This document shows, in pieces, positions 19,161 to 29,473 of a stretch of 64,000 bases of DNA (its first letter is position 1; each line of letters begins with the position of its first letter). The stretch lies in the NCBI GenBank assembly GCA_013215505.1, contig JABSQZ010000014.1, positions 1-64,000 of the forward strand. Direction: 5' to 3'. The position numbers and the translations under genes are program-made. Origin of the DNA: Oceanospirillaceae bacterium (GTDB lineage: Bacteria; Pseudomonadota; Gammaproteobacteria; Pseudomonadales; Balneatricaceae). Below the pieces are notes generated by a model. That model saw nothing but the letters and a program-made list of their open reading frames with translations. It did not search any database and was not told the origin of the DNA.

Positions 19161-20459
19161 CTAGTAGACTTCCACTATCCGATAAGGTTCTGTAGCCATG
19201 CCGACTCGGGTCAACATTTGCAGTAAATCTTTGCGCTGCACTCTGACATTCAGCAGCATATCGCCATTATCTTCAATCGACTCTGAGACCACCGCACCTT
19301 TAGCAAACAATAGCGAGCGCAGCTGCCCAAATTGAGGCGCCACTTTAATCACTTCAATGATTAAATCTTCGCTGAGCAAGTGCGTGATCGCTTTAAACAT
19401 CAAGTCCAAACCTTCGCCACTGACAGCTGACAACCAGACCCTTACAGGCAGACCCTGACTGTCATAGTCGATGCGCGGCCCCTGACCTTCAAGCATATCA
19501 ATCTTGTTGTAGATTTGCAGTACCGGCACATCACTAGCGCCGATATCTGTCAGCACTGTATCTACCTCAACGATGTGTTTGGCCCGCTCTTCATCAGAAC
19601 AGTCTATTACATGCAGCAACAGCGTAGCTTCAACAGTCTCCTGCAAGGTAGCGCGAAAAGACTCAACCAACTTATGCGGCAAGTGCCGAATAAAGCCCAC
19701 CGTATCTACCAGTATCGCAGTCCCGACATCATCCAACTCAATCTTTCTTAAAGTGGGATCTAAGGTTGCAAACAACTGATCTGCAGCATAGACACCCGCT
19801 TCAGTAATTTTGTTAAATATTGAAGATTTTCCAGCATTGGTATATCCGACCAGCGCCAGTGTCGCAATTTCCGCTCTGGCCCTCGCCTTGCGCCCCTGCT
19901 CTCGCTGAGTACGCACTTTTTGCAGACGTTTGTGGATCGTCTTGACCCTCTCACGCAGTAGACGACGATCAGTTTCCAGCTGTTTCTCACCGGGTCCGCG
20001 CAAACCTATACCGCCTTTTTCCCGGTCTAAGTGAGTCCAGCCGCGAACCAATCTGGTCGACATATGCTCCAGCTGAGCCAGCTCTACTTGCAGCTTACCC
20101 TCATGGGTTCTGGCTCGCTGGGCAAATATATCTAAAATCAGCCCGGTCCGATCAAGCACCCGACATTCAAGCTCTGTCTCTACATTGCGTTCTTGCGCAG
20201 GGCTCATAGCATGGTTAAAAATGACTAATGTTGCCTCGTGCTGATGCACGAGCTGTTTTAGCTCATCGAGCTTACCACTACCAATGAAATATTTTGGGGA
20301 AGGCTTGCTGCGAGAGCCAGTCAACATCTCGATGGGGTCGGCTCCAGCTGAGAGAGCAAGTTCTTCTAGTTCACGAGGAGATTCTTGATCGGCTTCAACA
20401 GCCATATCCATATGCACTAAAATTGCTCTTTCGCCGGACTCAGGGCGTTCAAAAAACAA
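19161..20459 (-). CDS. hflX: Ribosome-splitting GTPase HflX
   Basis: GTPase that binds the 50S subunit and splits stalled or hibernating ribosomes. The 432 residues show the N-terminal HflX domain with KYFIGSGK and the RTGLILDIFAQRARTHEGKLQ segment, GIGLRGPGEKQLE, then the G domain with P-loop GYTNAGKS at 205-212, DTVGF and NKID. The start is TTG at 20459, the only one that fits the alignment. It lies 12 bases after hfq. Confidence 0.96.
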   Translation of the reverse strand: MFFERPESGERAILVHMDMAVEADQESPRELEELALSAGADPIEMLTGSRSKPSPKYFIGSGKLDELKQLVHQHEATLVIFNHAMSPAQERNVETELECRVLDRTGLILDIFAQRARTHEGKLQVELAQLEHMSTRLVRGWTHLDREKGGIGLRGPGEKQLETDRRLLRERVKTIHKRLQKVRTQREQGRKARARAEIATLALVGYTNAGKSSIFNKITEAGVYAADQLFATLDPTLRKIELDDVGTAILVDTVGFIRHLPHKLVESFRATLQETVEATLLLHVIDCSDEERAKHIVEVDTVLTDIGASDVPVLQIYNKIDMLEGQGPRIDYDSQGLPVRVWLSAVSGEGLDLMFKAITHLLSEDLIIEVIKVAPQFGQLRSLLFAKGAVVSESIEDNGDMLLNVRVQRKDLLQMLTRVGMATEPYRIVEVY

Positions 20460-20471
20460 TCAATCCATCCT

Positions 20472-20756
<285 letters not shown>

Positions 20757-20945
20757 TTAGATCAAATATTGGAAAACTGCCCTATCAACAACTGCTAATC
20801 TCAATTTGAGTTACAGCGATAGGCCAAGGGCAAACTCAGTCATATAGTCACAGCAATTTCTGCTTTTACCCAAAAAATTCATTGTTGAGCAAGGAAGACA
20901 ACTAACAATTATCAACCCTAACTGAACAACAAAAACACGTTACAT

Positions 20946-21890
20946 CTATATAGTGCCAGAGTCTAGCAATTTCAAGACCCTAGCCGTTAAATCTGCAGAC
21001 TCATGTTCAAGCCAGTGCAACTGCTGCCAACTTCGCAACCAGGTAATCTGACGTTTGGCTAATTGGCGGGTGGCAACCAGTCCTTTTTCCACCATCGTTG
21101 GGTGATCGATTTCACCCGCCAAGTGCATCCAGGCCTGCCGGTAACCAACACAGCGCATCGAGGGCAGCGTTAAATTTAAATCCCCGCGCCGATACAAATC
21201 TTGCACTTCCTGCAAAAACCCTTGTTGCAGCATGATTTCAAATCTTTGCTCTATTCTCTGATGCAAAGTTTTTCTCTCTCGCGGCATCACCGCCAGATTT
21301 AAAACATTGAAGGGTAATTCAACCCTTTGTTGCTCGGCCCAGTGTGCAGTTAACGATTTGCCGGTAATTCGATACACTTCGAGTGCCCGCTGAATCCGCT
21401 GCGAATCATTGACCGCCAGGCGCGCCGCGGCCTGCGGATCCACCTCTTGTAACTGCGCGTGCACTGCCGGCCAGCCCTCAGACTCAGCCTGTGCGCTAAT
21501 CAGCGACCTGATCGCTTCATCAGCCTCAGGTAATGGCGCCAACCCTTTCGTCAGCGCATTGAAATACATCATAGTTCCGCCGACTAACAACGGGATCTTG
21601 CCGCGTTCGCTGATCTGCTGCATCAACATTGTGACATCAGTGCGAAACTGTGCCGCCGAGTAACTCTCGCTCGGATCGATAATATCAATCAGGTGATGTG
21701 GATAGGCAGCTAACTCATCGGCACTGGGCTTGGCGGTGCCAATATCCATGCCACGATAAATCAATGCTGAGTCCACGGAGATCAATTCACAGGGAAGTTT
21801 ATCGTATAAATCCATTGCCAGCGCGGTTTTACCTGCGGCCGTGGGGCCCATTAAAAAAATGGCCCGAGGGAGTTTTTTTAGCTCTGTCAT
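20946..21890 (-). CDS. miaA: tRNA dimethylallyltransferase MiaA
   Basis: Adds a dimethylallyl group to A37 of tRNAs reading UNN codons. The 314 residues have the P-loop [10 protein letters not shown], the [17 protein letters not shown] motif, the [10 protein letters not shown] motif and [15 protein letters not shown]. The ATG overlaps the mutL stop in a TAATG junction. Order mutL-miaA-hfq is the standard one. Confidence 0.97.
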   Translation of the reverse strand: MTELKKLPRAIFLMGPTAAGKTALAMDLYDKLPCELISVDSALIYRGMDIGTAKPSADELAAYPHHLIDIIDPSESYSAAQFRTDVTMLMQQISERGKIPLLVGGTMMYFNALTKGLAPLPEADEAIRSLISAQAESEGWPAVHAQLQEVDPQAAARLAVNDSQRIQRALEVYRITGKSLTAHWAEQQRVELPFNVLNLAVMPRERKTLHQRIEQRFEIMLQQGFLQEVQDLYRRGDLNLTLPSMRCVGYRQAWMHLAGEIDHPTMVEKGLVATRQLAKRQITWLRSWQQLHWLEHESADLTARVLKLLDSGTI

Positions 21891-23782
21891 TACTGGCCCC
21901 GCATAAACAACTTATCCAACTCATTTAAACTCATTGCCGTCCAGGTAGGGCGACCGTGATTACACTGTCCGCTGCGCTCGGTAGACTCCATATCCCGCAA
22001 CAGCTGATTCATTTCCGCTATCGTTAACTGCCGGTTGGCACGTACCGAGCCGTGACAGGCCATAGTAGAAAGTAATTCATTAATTGACTCTTCTATCTTG
22101 CGACTACTTCCCAGAGTCAATACGTCCGCAAGCACATCCCTGACCAGCTGCTCGACATCCGACTTAGCCAGTGCCACAGGCACCTGACGAATAGCGATAC
22201 TCTCCTCACTCAGTCGAGCCAGCTCAAACCCCAACTGTTCGAACATGACCTGATGCTCTTCGGCACAGTCAACTTCCAGGGCACTCAGGGCCACACTCAC
22301 CGGCACCAACAGTGGCTGCGAGCGAACCTTCTCCTCAGTGTAAGACAATTTCATCCGCTCATAGACAATTCGCTCGTGAGCCGCGTGCATATCAACCACG
22401 ATCATTCCCTGAGCATTTTGCGCCAGGATGTAAATCCCATGTAATTGGGCGATGGCAAACCCCAGCGGCGGCACTTGTGCAGAATTGTCCGCCAACTGTT
22501 GCATGCTGACCTCGGCGCCGGCCTCACTGGTCCGCCCCAACTGACCATAGGAACTGGCTTGCTCACGCATAACACCCGCGGATTGACTGACTGGCCGGTA
22601 AACTGAAACCGGCTGCGCCAATAGGCCTGGCGAACCGCTATTGGGTACATTTAGACCAATCCCCTGCTGCTGTGGGATTGGCTGCTCGGTTACAGCAATA
22701 GCACTGTTAGCTGTTGAGTGAGGCTGTGACGGACCGGTTTGAAAGTCCGGCCGCACTTCGGCAATAACCCGGTGAATAGCACGAAACAAGAAATCGTGCA
22801 CTAAGCGGTTTTCCCGAAAGCGCACTTCGTGCTTAGTCGGGTGCACATTGACATCCACCAGCGCCGGATCTAACTCTAAATACAGCACATAGGCCGGATG
22901 CCGGCCATTAAATAACACATCAGAATAGGCCTGTCGCAGAGCATGGGTCACTAGTCGGTCTTTGATCACCCGACCATTGACAAAGAAATATTGTAAATCA
23001 GCTTGGCTGCGAGAAAAAGTCGGTAGACTAATCCAGCCGCGTAAGCTTAAGCCAGAAGACTCCGCCTGCATTTCCACTTTTATCGACTGATCAACAAAGG
23101 CTGGCCCACAAATAGCCGCCACTCTGCGCTCTTGCTCACGCAAACTCTGCGCCTTCTTCAAATGACGAATCACCCGTCCGTTGTGGCTCAGCGAGAAGTC
23201 CACATCAAATCGAGACAGCGATATACGCTTCAGCACTTCATCTAAATGCTTAAATTCGGTATTTTCAGTGCGCATAAATTTTCTGCGCGCCGGAGTATTA
23301 AAAAATAAATCGCGCATTTCTACGGTTGTGCCTTGGGGATGAGATGCGGGACTGATTTCGGTTGCCATCTCCCGCCCTTCTGTGCGCACCGACCAGGCAG
23401 CCTCTGCATCGACACGCCGCGAAGTTAAGGTCAACCGCGAGACCGAACTGATACTTGCCAGGGCCTCGCCACGAAAGCCTAAACTCCCCACCGCTTCCAG
23501 GTCCGTTAATTCAACAATTTTTGAGGTGGCATGGCGACTCAATGACAGCGATAAATCCTGCTTGTCGATCCCGTGACCATTGTCGCGAATGCGAATTAAT
23601 TTTATCCCCCCCTGCTCGACGTCCACATCGAGCCTGGTCGCCCCTGCATCTAGGCTATTTTCCAATAGTTCTTTGATCACTGACGCCGGGCGTTCCACCA
23701 CTTCACCCGCTGCTATTTGGTTAGCCAAACGGGGTGATAATAACTGTATTCGCTGCATATTTTTTAGGTCTGATTTAATCAT
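21890..23782 (-). CDS. mutL: DNA mismatch repair protein MutL with endonuclease motif
   Basis: Mismatch repair matchmaker. The N-terminal GHKL ATPase shows [27 protein letters not shown] and [10 protein letters not shown]; the C-terminal dimerisation domain carries ACHGSVRA and CNHGRPTW. The motif [12 protein letters not shown] fits the D-x-H-A-x2-E-x4-E endonuclease signature of MutL from bacteria lacking MutH. The start could be ATG 23782 (630 residues) or the in-frame ATG 23758 (MQRIQLLSP); neither has a strong ribosome site, and the family N-terminus favours 23758. Confidence 0.96.
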   Translation of the reverse strand: MIKSDLKNMQRIQLLSPRLANQIAAGEVVERPASVIKELLENSLDAGATRLDVDVEQGGIKLIRIRDNGHGIDKQDLSLSLSRHATSKIVELTDLEAVGSLGFRGEALASISSVSRLTLTSRRVDAEAAWSVRTEGREMATEISPASHPQGTTVEMRDLFFNTPARRKFMRTENTEFKHLDEVLKRISLSRFDVDFSLSHNGRVIRHLKKAQSLREQERRVAAICGPAFVDQSIKVEMQAESSGLSLRGWISLPTFSRSQADLQYFFVNGRVIKDRLVTHALRQAYSDVLFNGRHPAYVLYLELDPALVDVNVHPTKHEVRFRENRLVHDFLFRAIHRVIAEVRPDFQTGPSQPHSTANSAIAVTEQPIPQQQGIGLNVPNSGSPGLLAQPVSVYRPVSQSAGVMREQASSYGQLGRTSEAGAEVSMQQLADNSAQVPPLGFAIAQLHGIYILAQNAQGMIVVDMHAAHERIVYERMKLSYTEEKVRSQPLLVPVSVALSALEVDCAEEHQVMFEQLGFELARLSEESIAIRQVPVALAKSDVEQLVRDVLADVLTLGSSRKIEESINELLSTMACHGSVRANRQLTIAEMNQLLRDMESTERSGQCNHGRPTWTAMSLNELDKLFMRGQ

Positions 23783-23804
23783 TTATTGAACGACAACTGC
23801 CGTC

Positions 23805-25235
23805 TTAACTCGTTGGTATCTGTAAACTCTGGCCAATGCGGATTTTGTCACCCACTATATTATTTAGCTGTTTAAGGGAAACCAATTTCACACCGTAGCG
23901 AAAAGCAATCCCCGACAGGGAATCACCGCTGACAACTTTGTACTGCTGGCGCTTGACCAGCGCGTCACCGTGTTTCTGTTGGTAAATGGCGGTATAGACA
24001 GGGGGTTTATGTAGAAAATGTTCTTTAATACCGGCAAAAATAGCCCGGGCCATTTTTTTCCGATAAGCCACTGTCCTCAGAGATTTCTCTTCACTAGGAT
24101 TGGAGATAAACCCCGTCTCAACTAATATCGAGGGTATATCAGGTGATTTCAACACTAAAAATCCAGCACTCTCAACTCCGGACTTATGCATTCTGGCAAA
24201 TTTATCAATGTTTTTATGAATTTTTCCGGCGACTTCCCGACTATCTTTGCGAGAGGCTGTCATCGACATATCTAATAAAACACTTTTCAGGACTTTATCT
24301 TTGTTATCCAGACTGAGATTACCGACCCCACCGATCAGATCAGAGCTATTCTCTTTTTGCGCCAACCAGCGTCCCACTTCACTACTGGCCCCTCTATTGG
24401 ATAGAACCCATACAGAGGCACCGCGCGCCTTGGCGTTTTTAAATGCATCGGCATGGATTGATATAAACAAGTCAGCATTTTTCTTGCGGGCAATCGCTGT
24501 CCGCCCCCGCAGGCCAACATAATAATCACTGCGCCTGATCATCCGCGAAATAAATCCGTATTCGGCGTCAATTAATTTTTCTAACTCTTTGGCAATAGCC
24601 AGTACCACCACTTTTTCTCTAAGACCTGAGGCCCCGATTGCGCCCGGATCTTCCCCGCCATGTCCCGCATCCAGTGCAATGACAATATCTCTTAATTTTT
24701 TCCCCGCCGGCACTTTAAACGCCATCTTAGTGACAGCTTTATCCTTAGATGCTACTTTGGCGATGGTAGGATTTGGCTCAACTATGGCGGCGGGCTTTTG
24801 TTTCTCAGGTACTTTGGCAATATTAATCCGCGCCAAATCAACTACCAGACGGTGACCGTAGTCATTGTTAGGCGCAAGCGAAAAACTTGTCGGCTTTAAG
24901 GGTTCCAGTAAGTCAAAAACGATGCGCAACGGCTGGGAATTACCGGCACGCAATTTTTTAATTGGGCTCGCGGCCAAATTTAGTTTATTCAAATTGGTGT
25001 TTAAATTTGTTCCCTGGATATCTATGACTATTCTGTCGGGATTTTTAAGCGCGAAGATCTTGTGCTGTACCGGTCCGGACAAATCAAAGACCAGACGAGT
25101 GCTCTCCGGAGCCAACCAAATTCTGACATTATTGATTTGCTGCCCTGCCTGTGCTGACTGACTAAAAAGTAAGACCAAACAACACACACTTAAGTGCAAA
25201 TAGGACTTGCTGTAAAATTTAATCAAAGCGATCAT
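23805..25235 (-). CDS. amiB: N-acetylmuramoyl-L-alanine amidase, AmiB/AmiC type
   Basis: Periplasmic amidase that cleaves septal peptidoglycan during cell separation. The 476 residues have a signal peptide ending near QSAQA, an AMIN domain (about 32-145) and an Amidase_3 domain. The latter opens with IALDAGHGGEDPGAIG and shows SIHADAF and LVETGFISN zinc and catalytic motifs. A C-terminal LysM domain with YKVVSGDSLSGIAFRYGV ends the protein. It lies between tsaE and mutL as usual. Confidence 0.95.
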   Translation of the reverse strand: MIALIKFYSKSYLHLSVCCLVLLFSQSAQAGQQINNVRIWLAPESTRLVFDLSGPVQHKIFALKNPDRIVIDIQGTNLNTNLNKLNLAASPIKKLRAGNSQPLRIVFDLLEPLKPTSFSLAPNNDYGHRLVVDLARINIAKVPEKQKPAAIVEPNPTIAKVASKDKAVTKMAFKVPAGKKLRDIVIALDAGHGGEDPGAIGASGLREKVVVLAIAKELEKLIDAEYGFISRMIRRSDYYVGLRGRTAIARKKNADLFISIHADAFKNAKARGASVWVLSNRGASSEVGRWLAQKENSSDLIGGVGNLSLDNKDKVLKSVLLDMSMTASRKDSREVAGKIHKNIDKFARMHKSGVESAGFLVLKSPDIPSILVETGFISNPSEEKSLRTVAYRKKMARAIFAGIKEHFLHKPPVYTAIYQQKHGDALVKRQQYKVVSGDSLSGIAFRYGVKLVSLKQLNNIVGDKIRIGQSLQIPTS

Positions 25236-25373
25236 AATCTGCTACAAAAACCTATAACTATTGATTTAATGTCAGTGCCCAATGAATGCTGCTAAGCCCC
25301 TTTACACGACAGAGATTTTTTAGACCGGGCTAAAACTCAAAACATACAGAGACTCTACACTGAGCAGGGATTA

Positions 25374-25853
25374 TTACTTAACAACAGCGGCCAATAACTG
25401 CTCTATTTGCACGACTGCCAAAGCGCCTTTTTCAGTTCCCGACCGGTAGGTTAATAGCCGCCCCAACTCTTTAATACTAAGTTCTATTTCAATATCGGCC
25501 ACCGGCAGACAGCCCTTGCCTTTATCCGGCCACTCAATCAAGCTCAACATACTGCTAGAAAAATAATCCCTTATGCCTAAATATTCAAGCTCTTCTGGAT
25601 CAGCAAGGCGATAAAGATCAAAATGATAGATTACCGAGCTGGCAAACTCGTAGGGTTCAACCAAAGTGTAAGTCGGGCTCTTTACCGCGCCCTTATGTCC
25701 CGCTGCCCAAATCACTCCACGGCAGAGAGTCGTTTTACCTAAACCTAAATCGCCCTGTAAAAACACCACTCCCTGTGCTTGCATAGCGGTAAATAAAACT
25801 TGACCAAACTCCAGCATAGCGGCTTCATCTTTGGCGTAAAACTGGCCTTTCAT
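25374..25853 (-). CDS. tsaE: tRNA threonylcarbamoyladenosine factor TsaE
   Basis: ATPase needed with TsaB, TsaC and TsaD for t6A37 in tRNA. The 159 residues show the P-loop GDLGLGKTTLCRG, SPTYTLVEPYE and the DLYRLADPEELEYLGIRDYF segment. It is the first gene of the tsaE-amiB-mutL-miaA run. The usual upstream neighbour nnr (NAD(P)HX epimerase/dehydratase) is not present here; queG follows on the opposite strand instead. Confidence 0.95.
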   Translation of the reverse strand: MKGQFYAKDEAAMLEFGQVLFTAMQAQGVVFLQGDLGLGKTTLCRGVIWAAGHKGAVKSPTYTLVEPYEFASSVIYHFDLYRLADPEELEYLGIRDYFSSSMLSLIEWPDKGKGCLPVADIEIELSIKELGRLLTYRSGTEKGALAVVQIEQLLAAVVK

Positions 25854-26171
25854 AAGTTTTATCTCTTAAATATTGATTAATATACATCAGTTCACTCGGC
25901 CAAAAACGCTGCTATTCATCCAACAAAGAGACTGAATCATAGACAACCCCTCCAAAAATAAGACCTTAAAAAACATAAAAGCGCAAGTTTACCACCCTAG
26001 CCCGATGATAGCTCCTATATTCCTCAACTGAAAAGCAGACCCAGGCATCCCCAATAAATCCCTCTCACTTGTGCACATAATCCATTATAATTGTCATATT
26101 GAGACCACAAGGCTTCACCCCTTATAGGTACTTTGATTCCCGCACATTGAAAACCAACTGAGCAAGCAACT
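25854..26171. other. Divergent intergenic region between tsaE and queG
   Basis: It contains ATTATAAT at 26084-26091, which supplies a TATAAT on both strands and may give opposed promoters. No matching -35 box is convincing on either side. No gene or repeat was seen. Confidence 0.5.
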
Positions 26172-27308
26172 TTGACAACAATCCCCAGCCCGCCCTTACG
26201 CCAGTGTCAACTACAAGAACTGGCCGACAACATCGACCTCTGGGCCAAAGAGTTGGGATTTCAGCAATCAAGTATATTAATCCCGGACCTGAGTACTGAG
26301 CACCCATTGCTAGAACAGTGGTTAGAGCGTGGCTATCACGGCGACATGCAGTACCTGGCCAACAATCTGGATTTAAGGAGAGAGCCTTTAAAGCTAGTCC
26401 CGGGTAGCTGCAGAATCATCAGTGTCAGGATGGACTATCAACCACCGGCAACAGATTCTATCAAGGTACTTCGAGATAAAGATAAAGCCTATATTGCCCG
26501 CTACACTTTGGGCAGGGATTACCACAAGACCTTACGCAAACGACTGACCACCCTCGGCAAACGCATACAACAGCATAGTAGCGCTTTAGGTTACCGCGCT
26601 TTTGTCGATAGCGCTCCGATTATGGAGCGAGCGATCGCCGAACAGGCGGGGCTGGGATGGAGCGGTAAACACACACTACTAATAAATAGAGAGGCGGGAT
26701 CCTATTTCTTTCTGGCTGAACTATTCATTGATTTACCCTTACCCACCACGGAAAAAAGACTAAAGAACCACTGCGGAAAATGCACTGCCTGCTTAGACAT
26801 TTGCCCCACAAATGCTTTTGTCGATGCCAATATTTTAGATGCCAGACGTTGTATTTCTTACTTAACCATTGAGAGCAAGGATGCCATTCCGCTTGAGTTA
26901 CGAGCCATGCTGGGTAACAGAATTTTTGGCTGCGATGACTGCCAGCTGATCTGCCCCTGGAATAAGTTTGCTAAATTCAGCCCCGAAGACGACTTCAAAC
27001 CGCGGCACAATCTGGATGACATAAGCCTGCTGGAACTCTTTAACTGGGATGAAAAAACTTTCCTAAAAAAAACAGAGGGCTCTGCGATCAGAAGAACAGG
27101 CTTTGACGGCTGGCAGAGGAACATAGCAGTAGCGCTTGGCAATAGCCATGGCGGAGCAGAAGTCGAAGCTGCGCTCTCAGCGAAATTAAGCAGCTGCAGC
27201 CCGCTGGTTGCAGAACATATAAGTTGGGCACTGCAACAACTAGAGCACAAATCACAGCGGCGCACCGAAGACTGTCAAATTGTAAGAATCATCGGCGCCA
27301 AGAGTTAG
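26172..27308 (+). CDS. queG: Epoxyqueuosine reductase QueG
   Basis: Cobalamin- and Fe-S-dependent last step of queuosine synthesis in tRNA. The 378 residues contain two [4Fe-4S] motifs, CGKCTACLDICPTNAF and CDDCQLICPWN, the cobalamin-binding N-terminal domain with GYHGDMQYLANN and YGRDYHK-like YTLGRDYHKTL. A C-terminal HEAT-like part follows. The start is TTG at 26172: an in-frame stop lies 21 bases before it and no ATG or GTG fits. It converges on orn. Confidence 0.95.
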   Translation: MTTIPSPPLRQCQLQELADNIDLWAKELGFQQSSILIPDLSTEHPLLEQWLERGYHGDMQYLANNLDLRREPLKLVPGSCRIISVRMDYQPPATDSIKVLRDKDKAYIARYTLGRDYHKTLRKRLTTLGKRIQQHSSALGYRAFVDSAPIMERAIAEQAGLGWSGKHTLLINREAGSYFFLAELFIDLPLPTTEKRLKNHCGKCTACLDICPTNAFVDANILDARRCISYLTIESKDAIPLELRAMLGNRIFGCDDCQLICPWNKFAKFSPEDDFKPRHNLDDISLLELFNWDEKTFLKKTEGSAIRRTGFDGWQRNIAVALGNSHGGAEVEAALSAKLSSCSPLVAEHISWALQQLEHKSQRRTEDCQIVRIIGAKS

Positions 27309-27332
27309 CGTAGCTGCTGATAACTGCTACAC

Positions 27333-27878
27333 TTAACTGCGAATAAAATGCTCTTTATAATACTTGAGTTCCATAATAGACTCGCGAATATCGTCCAGCG
27401 CCAAATGACTACCTTTTTTGCTGAAACCGCTTAGAAGGTCAGGCTGCCAACGCATTGCCACTTCTTTGAAACTACTGACATCAATGTGTCGATAATTGCA
27501 GTAGGCCTCGAGATCGGGCATGTATTTATACATAAAACGCCGATCCTGAGAGATACTATTACCGCACAGAGGGGACGCACCTTCAGCCACATGCTGGCGA
27601 ACAAAATCCAAGCTCAACTGTTCTGCCTCTAGCAGAGAAACTTTACTGGCTTTAACTCTAGCGGTTAATCCGGACTTGCCATGTTGTTCTATGCACCAGG
27701 GATTCATATTATCTAAAATGTAATCACTCTGGTGAATCACCAGCGAGGGGCCCTCGGCAATAATATTTAAATGAGGATCAGTTACTATTGTTGCAATCTC
27801 AATAATGTGGTCAGTTTCAGGGTCTAGCCCGGTCATTTCCAGGTCCAACCAAATAAGATTATCTTTTAGTGACATCAA
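27333..27878 (-). CDS. orn: Oligoribonuclease
   Basis: 3'-5' exonuclease that degrades 2- to 5-mer RNA, including pGpG from c-di-GMP breakdown. The 181 residues carry the DEDDh motifs: [12 protein letters not shown], the [15 protein letters not shown] segment, and [11 protein letters not shown]. It is divergent from rsgA as in most gammaproteobacteria. The inverted repeat GCACTA-ATTA-TAGTGC (27935-27950) lies about 60 bases upstream and overlaps a minus-strand TATAAT. Confidence 0.96.
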   Translation of the reverse strand: MMSLKDNLIWLDLEMTGLDPETDHIIEIATIVTDPHLNIIAEGPSLVIHQSDYILDNMNPWCIEQHGKSGLTARVKASKVSLLEAEQLSLDFVRQHVAEGASPLCGNSISQDRRFMYKYMPDLEAYCNYRHIDVSSFKEVAMRWQPDLLSGFSKKGSHLALDDIRESIMELKYYKEHFIRS

Positions 27879-28086
27879 TCTTCCTCATTTATGAGACAGC
27901 GGCGACTGGGCCACTTATAATAGGTCGGCCAAAAGCACTAATTATAGTGCGAAATCAGCCTAAAGCGTAAAACTAGCCGTTTTATTGCCAGCGCAATTAA
28001 ACGACCAAGTACCCCATAAAGCAAATATTATAGGAATAACTGGCACATTATATCCTGTAATTGAGAGAATCGGACAGTACTGATAC

Positions 28087-29112
28087 ATGTCAAAACGAAA
28101 ATTAACCCGCCGCCAAGCTTGGCGGGTAGAGAAAATTCATAAGGAACGCACCGAGCGCGCCTTAAAAACAGACAATAAAATTGTCGATCAGCTGGATGCC
28201 AGCGAACTAGGCGGAGAACAACTGGGATTAATAATTTCTCACTACGGAAAACAAGTTGACGTAGAAGCCATTGATACAGAGCATAAAGGCAAAATCTACC
28301 GTTGTCATCTGCGCACCCACTTGGGACAATTAGTCACAGGTGACAAAGTTATCTGGCGCCAGGGAGCAGAAACTGGAGTAATAGTTGCGGTACTACCTCG
28401 CAACACAGAGCTACAGCGCCCGACCAATCACGGAGAGCTTAAACCGGTTGCCGCCAACATAGATCGCATTGTTATTACCTTTGCCATCGAGCCTCAACCT
28501 TTTAGTAATTTGATAGATCGCTACTTAGTGGCATCGGAACTCAGTGGTATAGAACCGATTTTACTGCTCAATAAATCCGATTTGATCGATGACAAAAACC
28601 GGCAGAAAATAGATCAGCTAATCAATAGATATCAAGATATTGGCTACCAAGTGCTAACCGCCTCCACCACTTTAGAACACGGCATGCAGGCACTACACGA
28701 TCAACTGAACAACAATACTTGTGTCTTTGTTGGTCAGTCCGGTGTCGGAAAGTCTTCTCTGATTAATGTTTTACTGCCAGGTGTCGATATTAAAGTAGGA
28801 GGCCTCTCGGAACAGACCCGTAAAGGCAAACACACGACCACTACTGCCAGATTATTCCATATCCCCTCCGGTGGGGATCTAATTGACTCCCCGGGAATCA
28901 GGGAGTTTGCACTCTGGCATTTAGAAGAAAAGAGTATTATCCGTGGCTTTGTCGAATTTAAGCCTTTCATTGGCATGTGTAAGTTCAGGGACTGCAAACA
29001 TATTAGTGAGCCCAAATGCGCACTGCTACAGGCCATCGAAGATGGAAAAATCAGCCCCTCCAGAATGGACAGCTACAGACGCATTATCAACTCTTTGAAC
29101 GAAGAAAAGTAG
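28087..29112 (+). CDS. rsgA: Small-subunit maturation GTPase RsgA
   Basis: Circularly permuted GTPase that checks 30S maturation. The 341 residues have an OB-fold N-terminal domain, NKSD (G4) ahead of the P-loop GQSGVGKSSLIN, DSPGIREF (G3), and the zinc site CKFRDCKHISEPKC near the C-terminus. The start has a clean ATG. Divergent from orn. Confidence 0.96.
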   Translation: MSKRKLTRRQAWRVEKIHKERTERALKTDNKIVDQLDASELGGEQLGLIISHYGKQVDVEAIDTEHKGKIYRCHLRTHLGQLVTGDKVIWRQGAETGVIVAVLPRNTELQRPTNHGELKPVAANIDRIVITFAIEPQPFSNLIDRYLVASELSGIEPILLLNKSDLIDDKNRQKIDQLINRYQDIGYQVLTASTTLEHGMQALHDQLNNNTCVFVGQSGVGKSSLINVLLPGVDIKVGGLSEQTRKGKHTTTTARLFHIPSGGDLIDSPGIREFALWHLEEKSIIRGFVEFKPFIGMCKFRDCKHISEPKCALLQAIEDGKISPSRMDSYRRIINSLNEEK

Positions 29113-29473
29113 CCAACTGCCTAATAGGTCCGCAATTTTCTCTGTGGGCTTGGCAGCGGGCAGATTATGCAACAAGTAACGCAGTGCTGTGTCGTCAACG
29201 TAGAGGCAGGTTTCAGCCCACGACAGCAGGGGATGACTGAACAGCCATGGCATTTTTCGACGGCCAGGGCTATCTCGTCAGTCGACGCCAGATTCTGGCA
29301 ATGCCTGTTTAACCAGGGTGCATTATACTTGCTGGTATCCCCCCTGCCTACAGCTAAGGTAAAATGTTGTTTACACTCTAATAACTTATATGTTTTATTA
29401 AATACTACTACACTGTATTCAACAGCTGACAGCCGATGACGACTACTGGAGTATTTAAACTACAGGATTGAAT
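29113..29473. other. Intergenic region between rsgA and the HDOD gene
   Basis: No credible gene. A TATAAT stands on the minus strand at 29322-29327, followed in that direction by three short inverted repeats side by side (29276-29317; see findings). In Pseudomonas motA and motB sit at this position; no trace of them is visible. Confidence 0.5.

Noticed and set aside
29026-29253. Minus-strand frame of 75 codons at the end of rsgA
   Set aside because: It runs through the rsgA coding region and has no ribosome site; coding signal belongs to rsgA.
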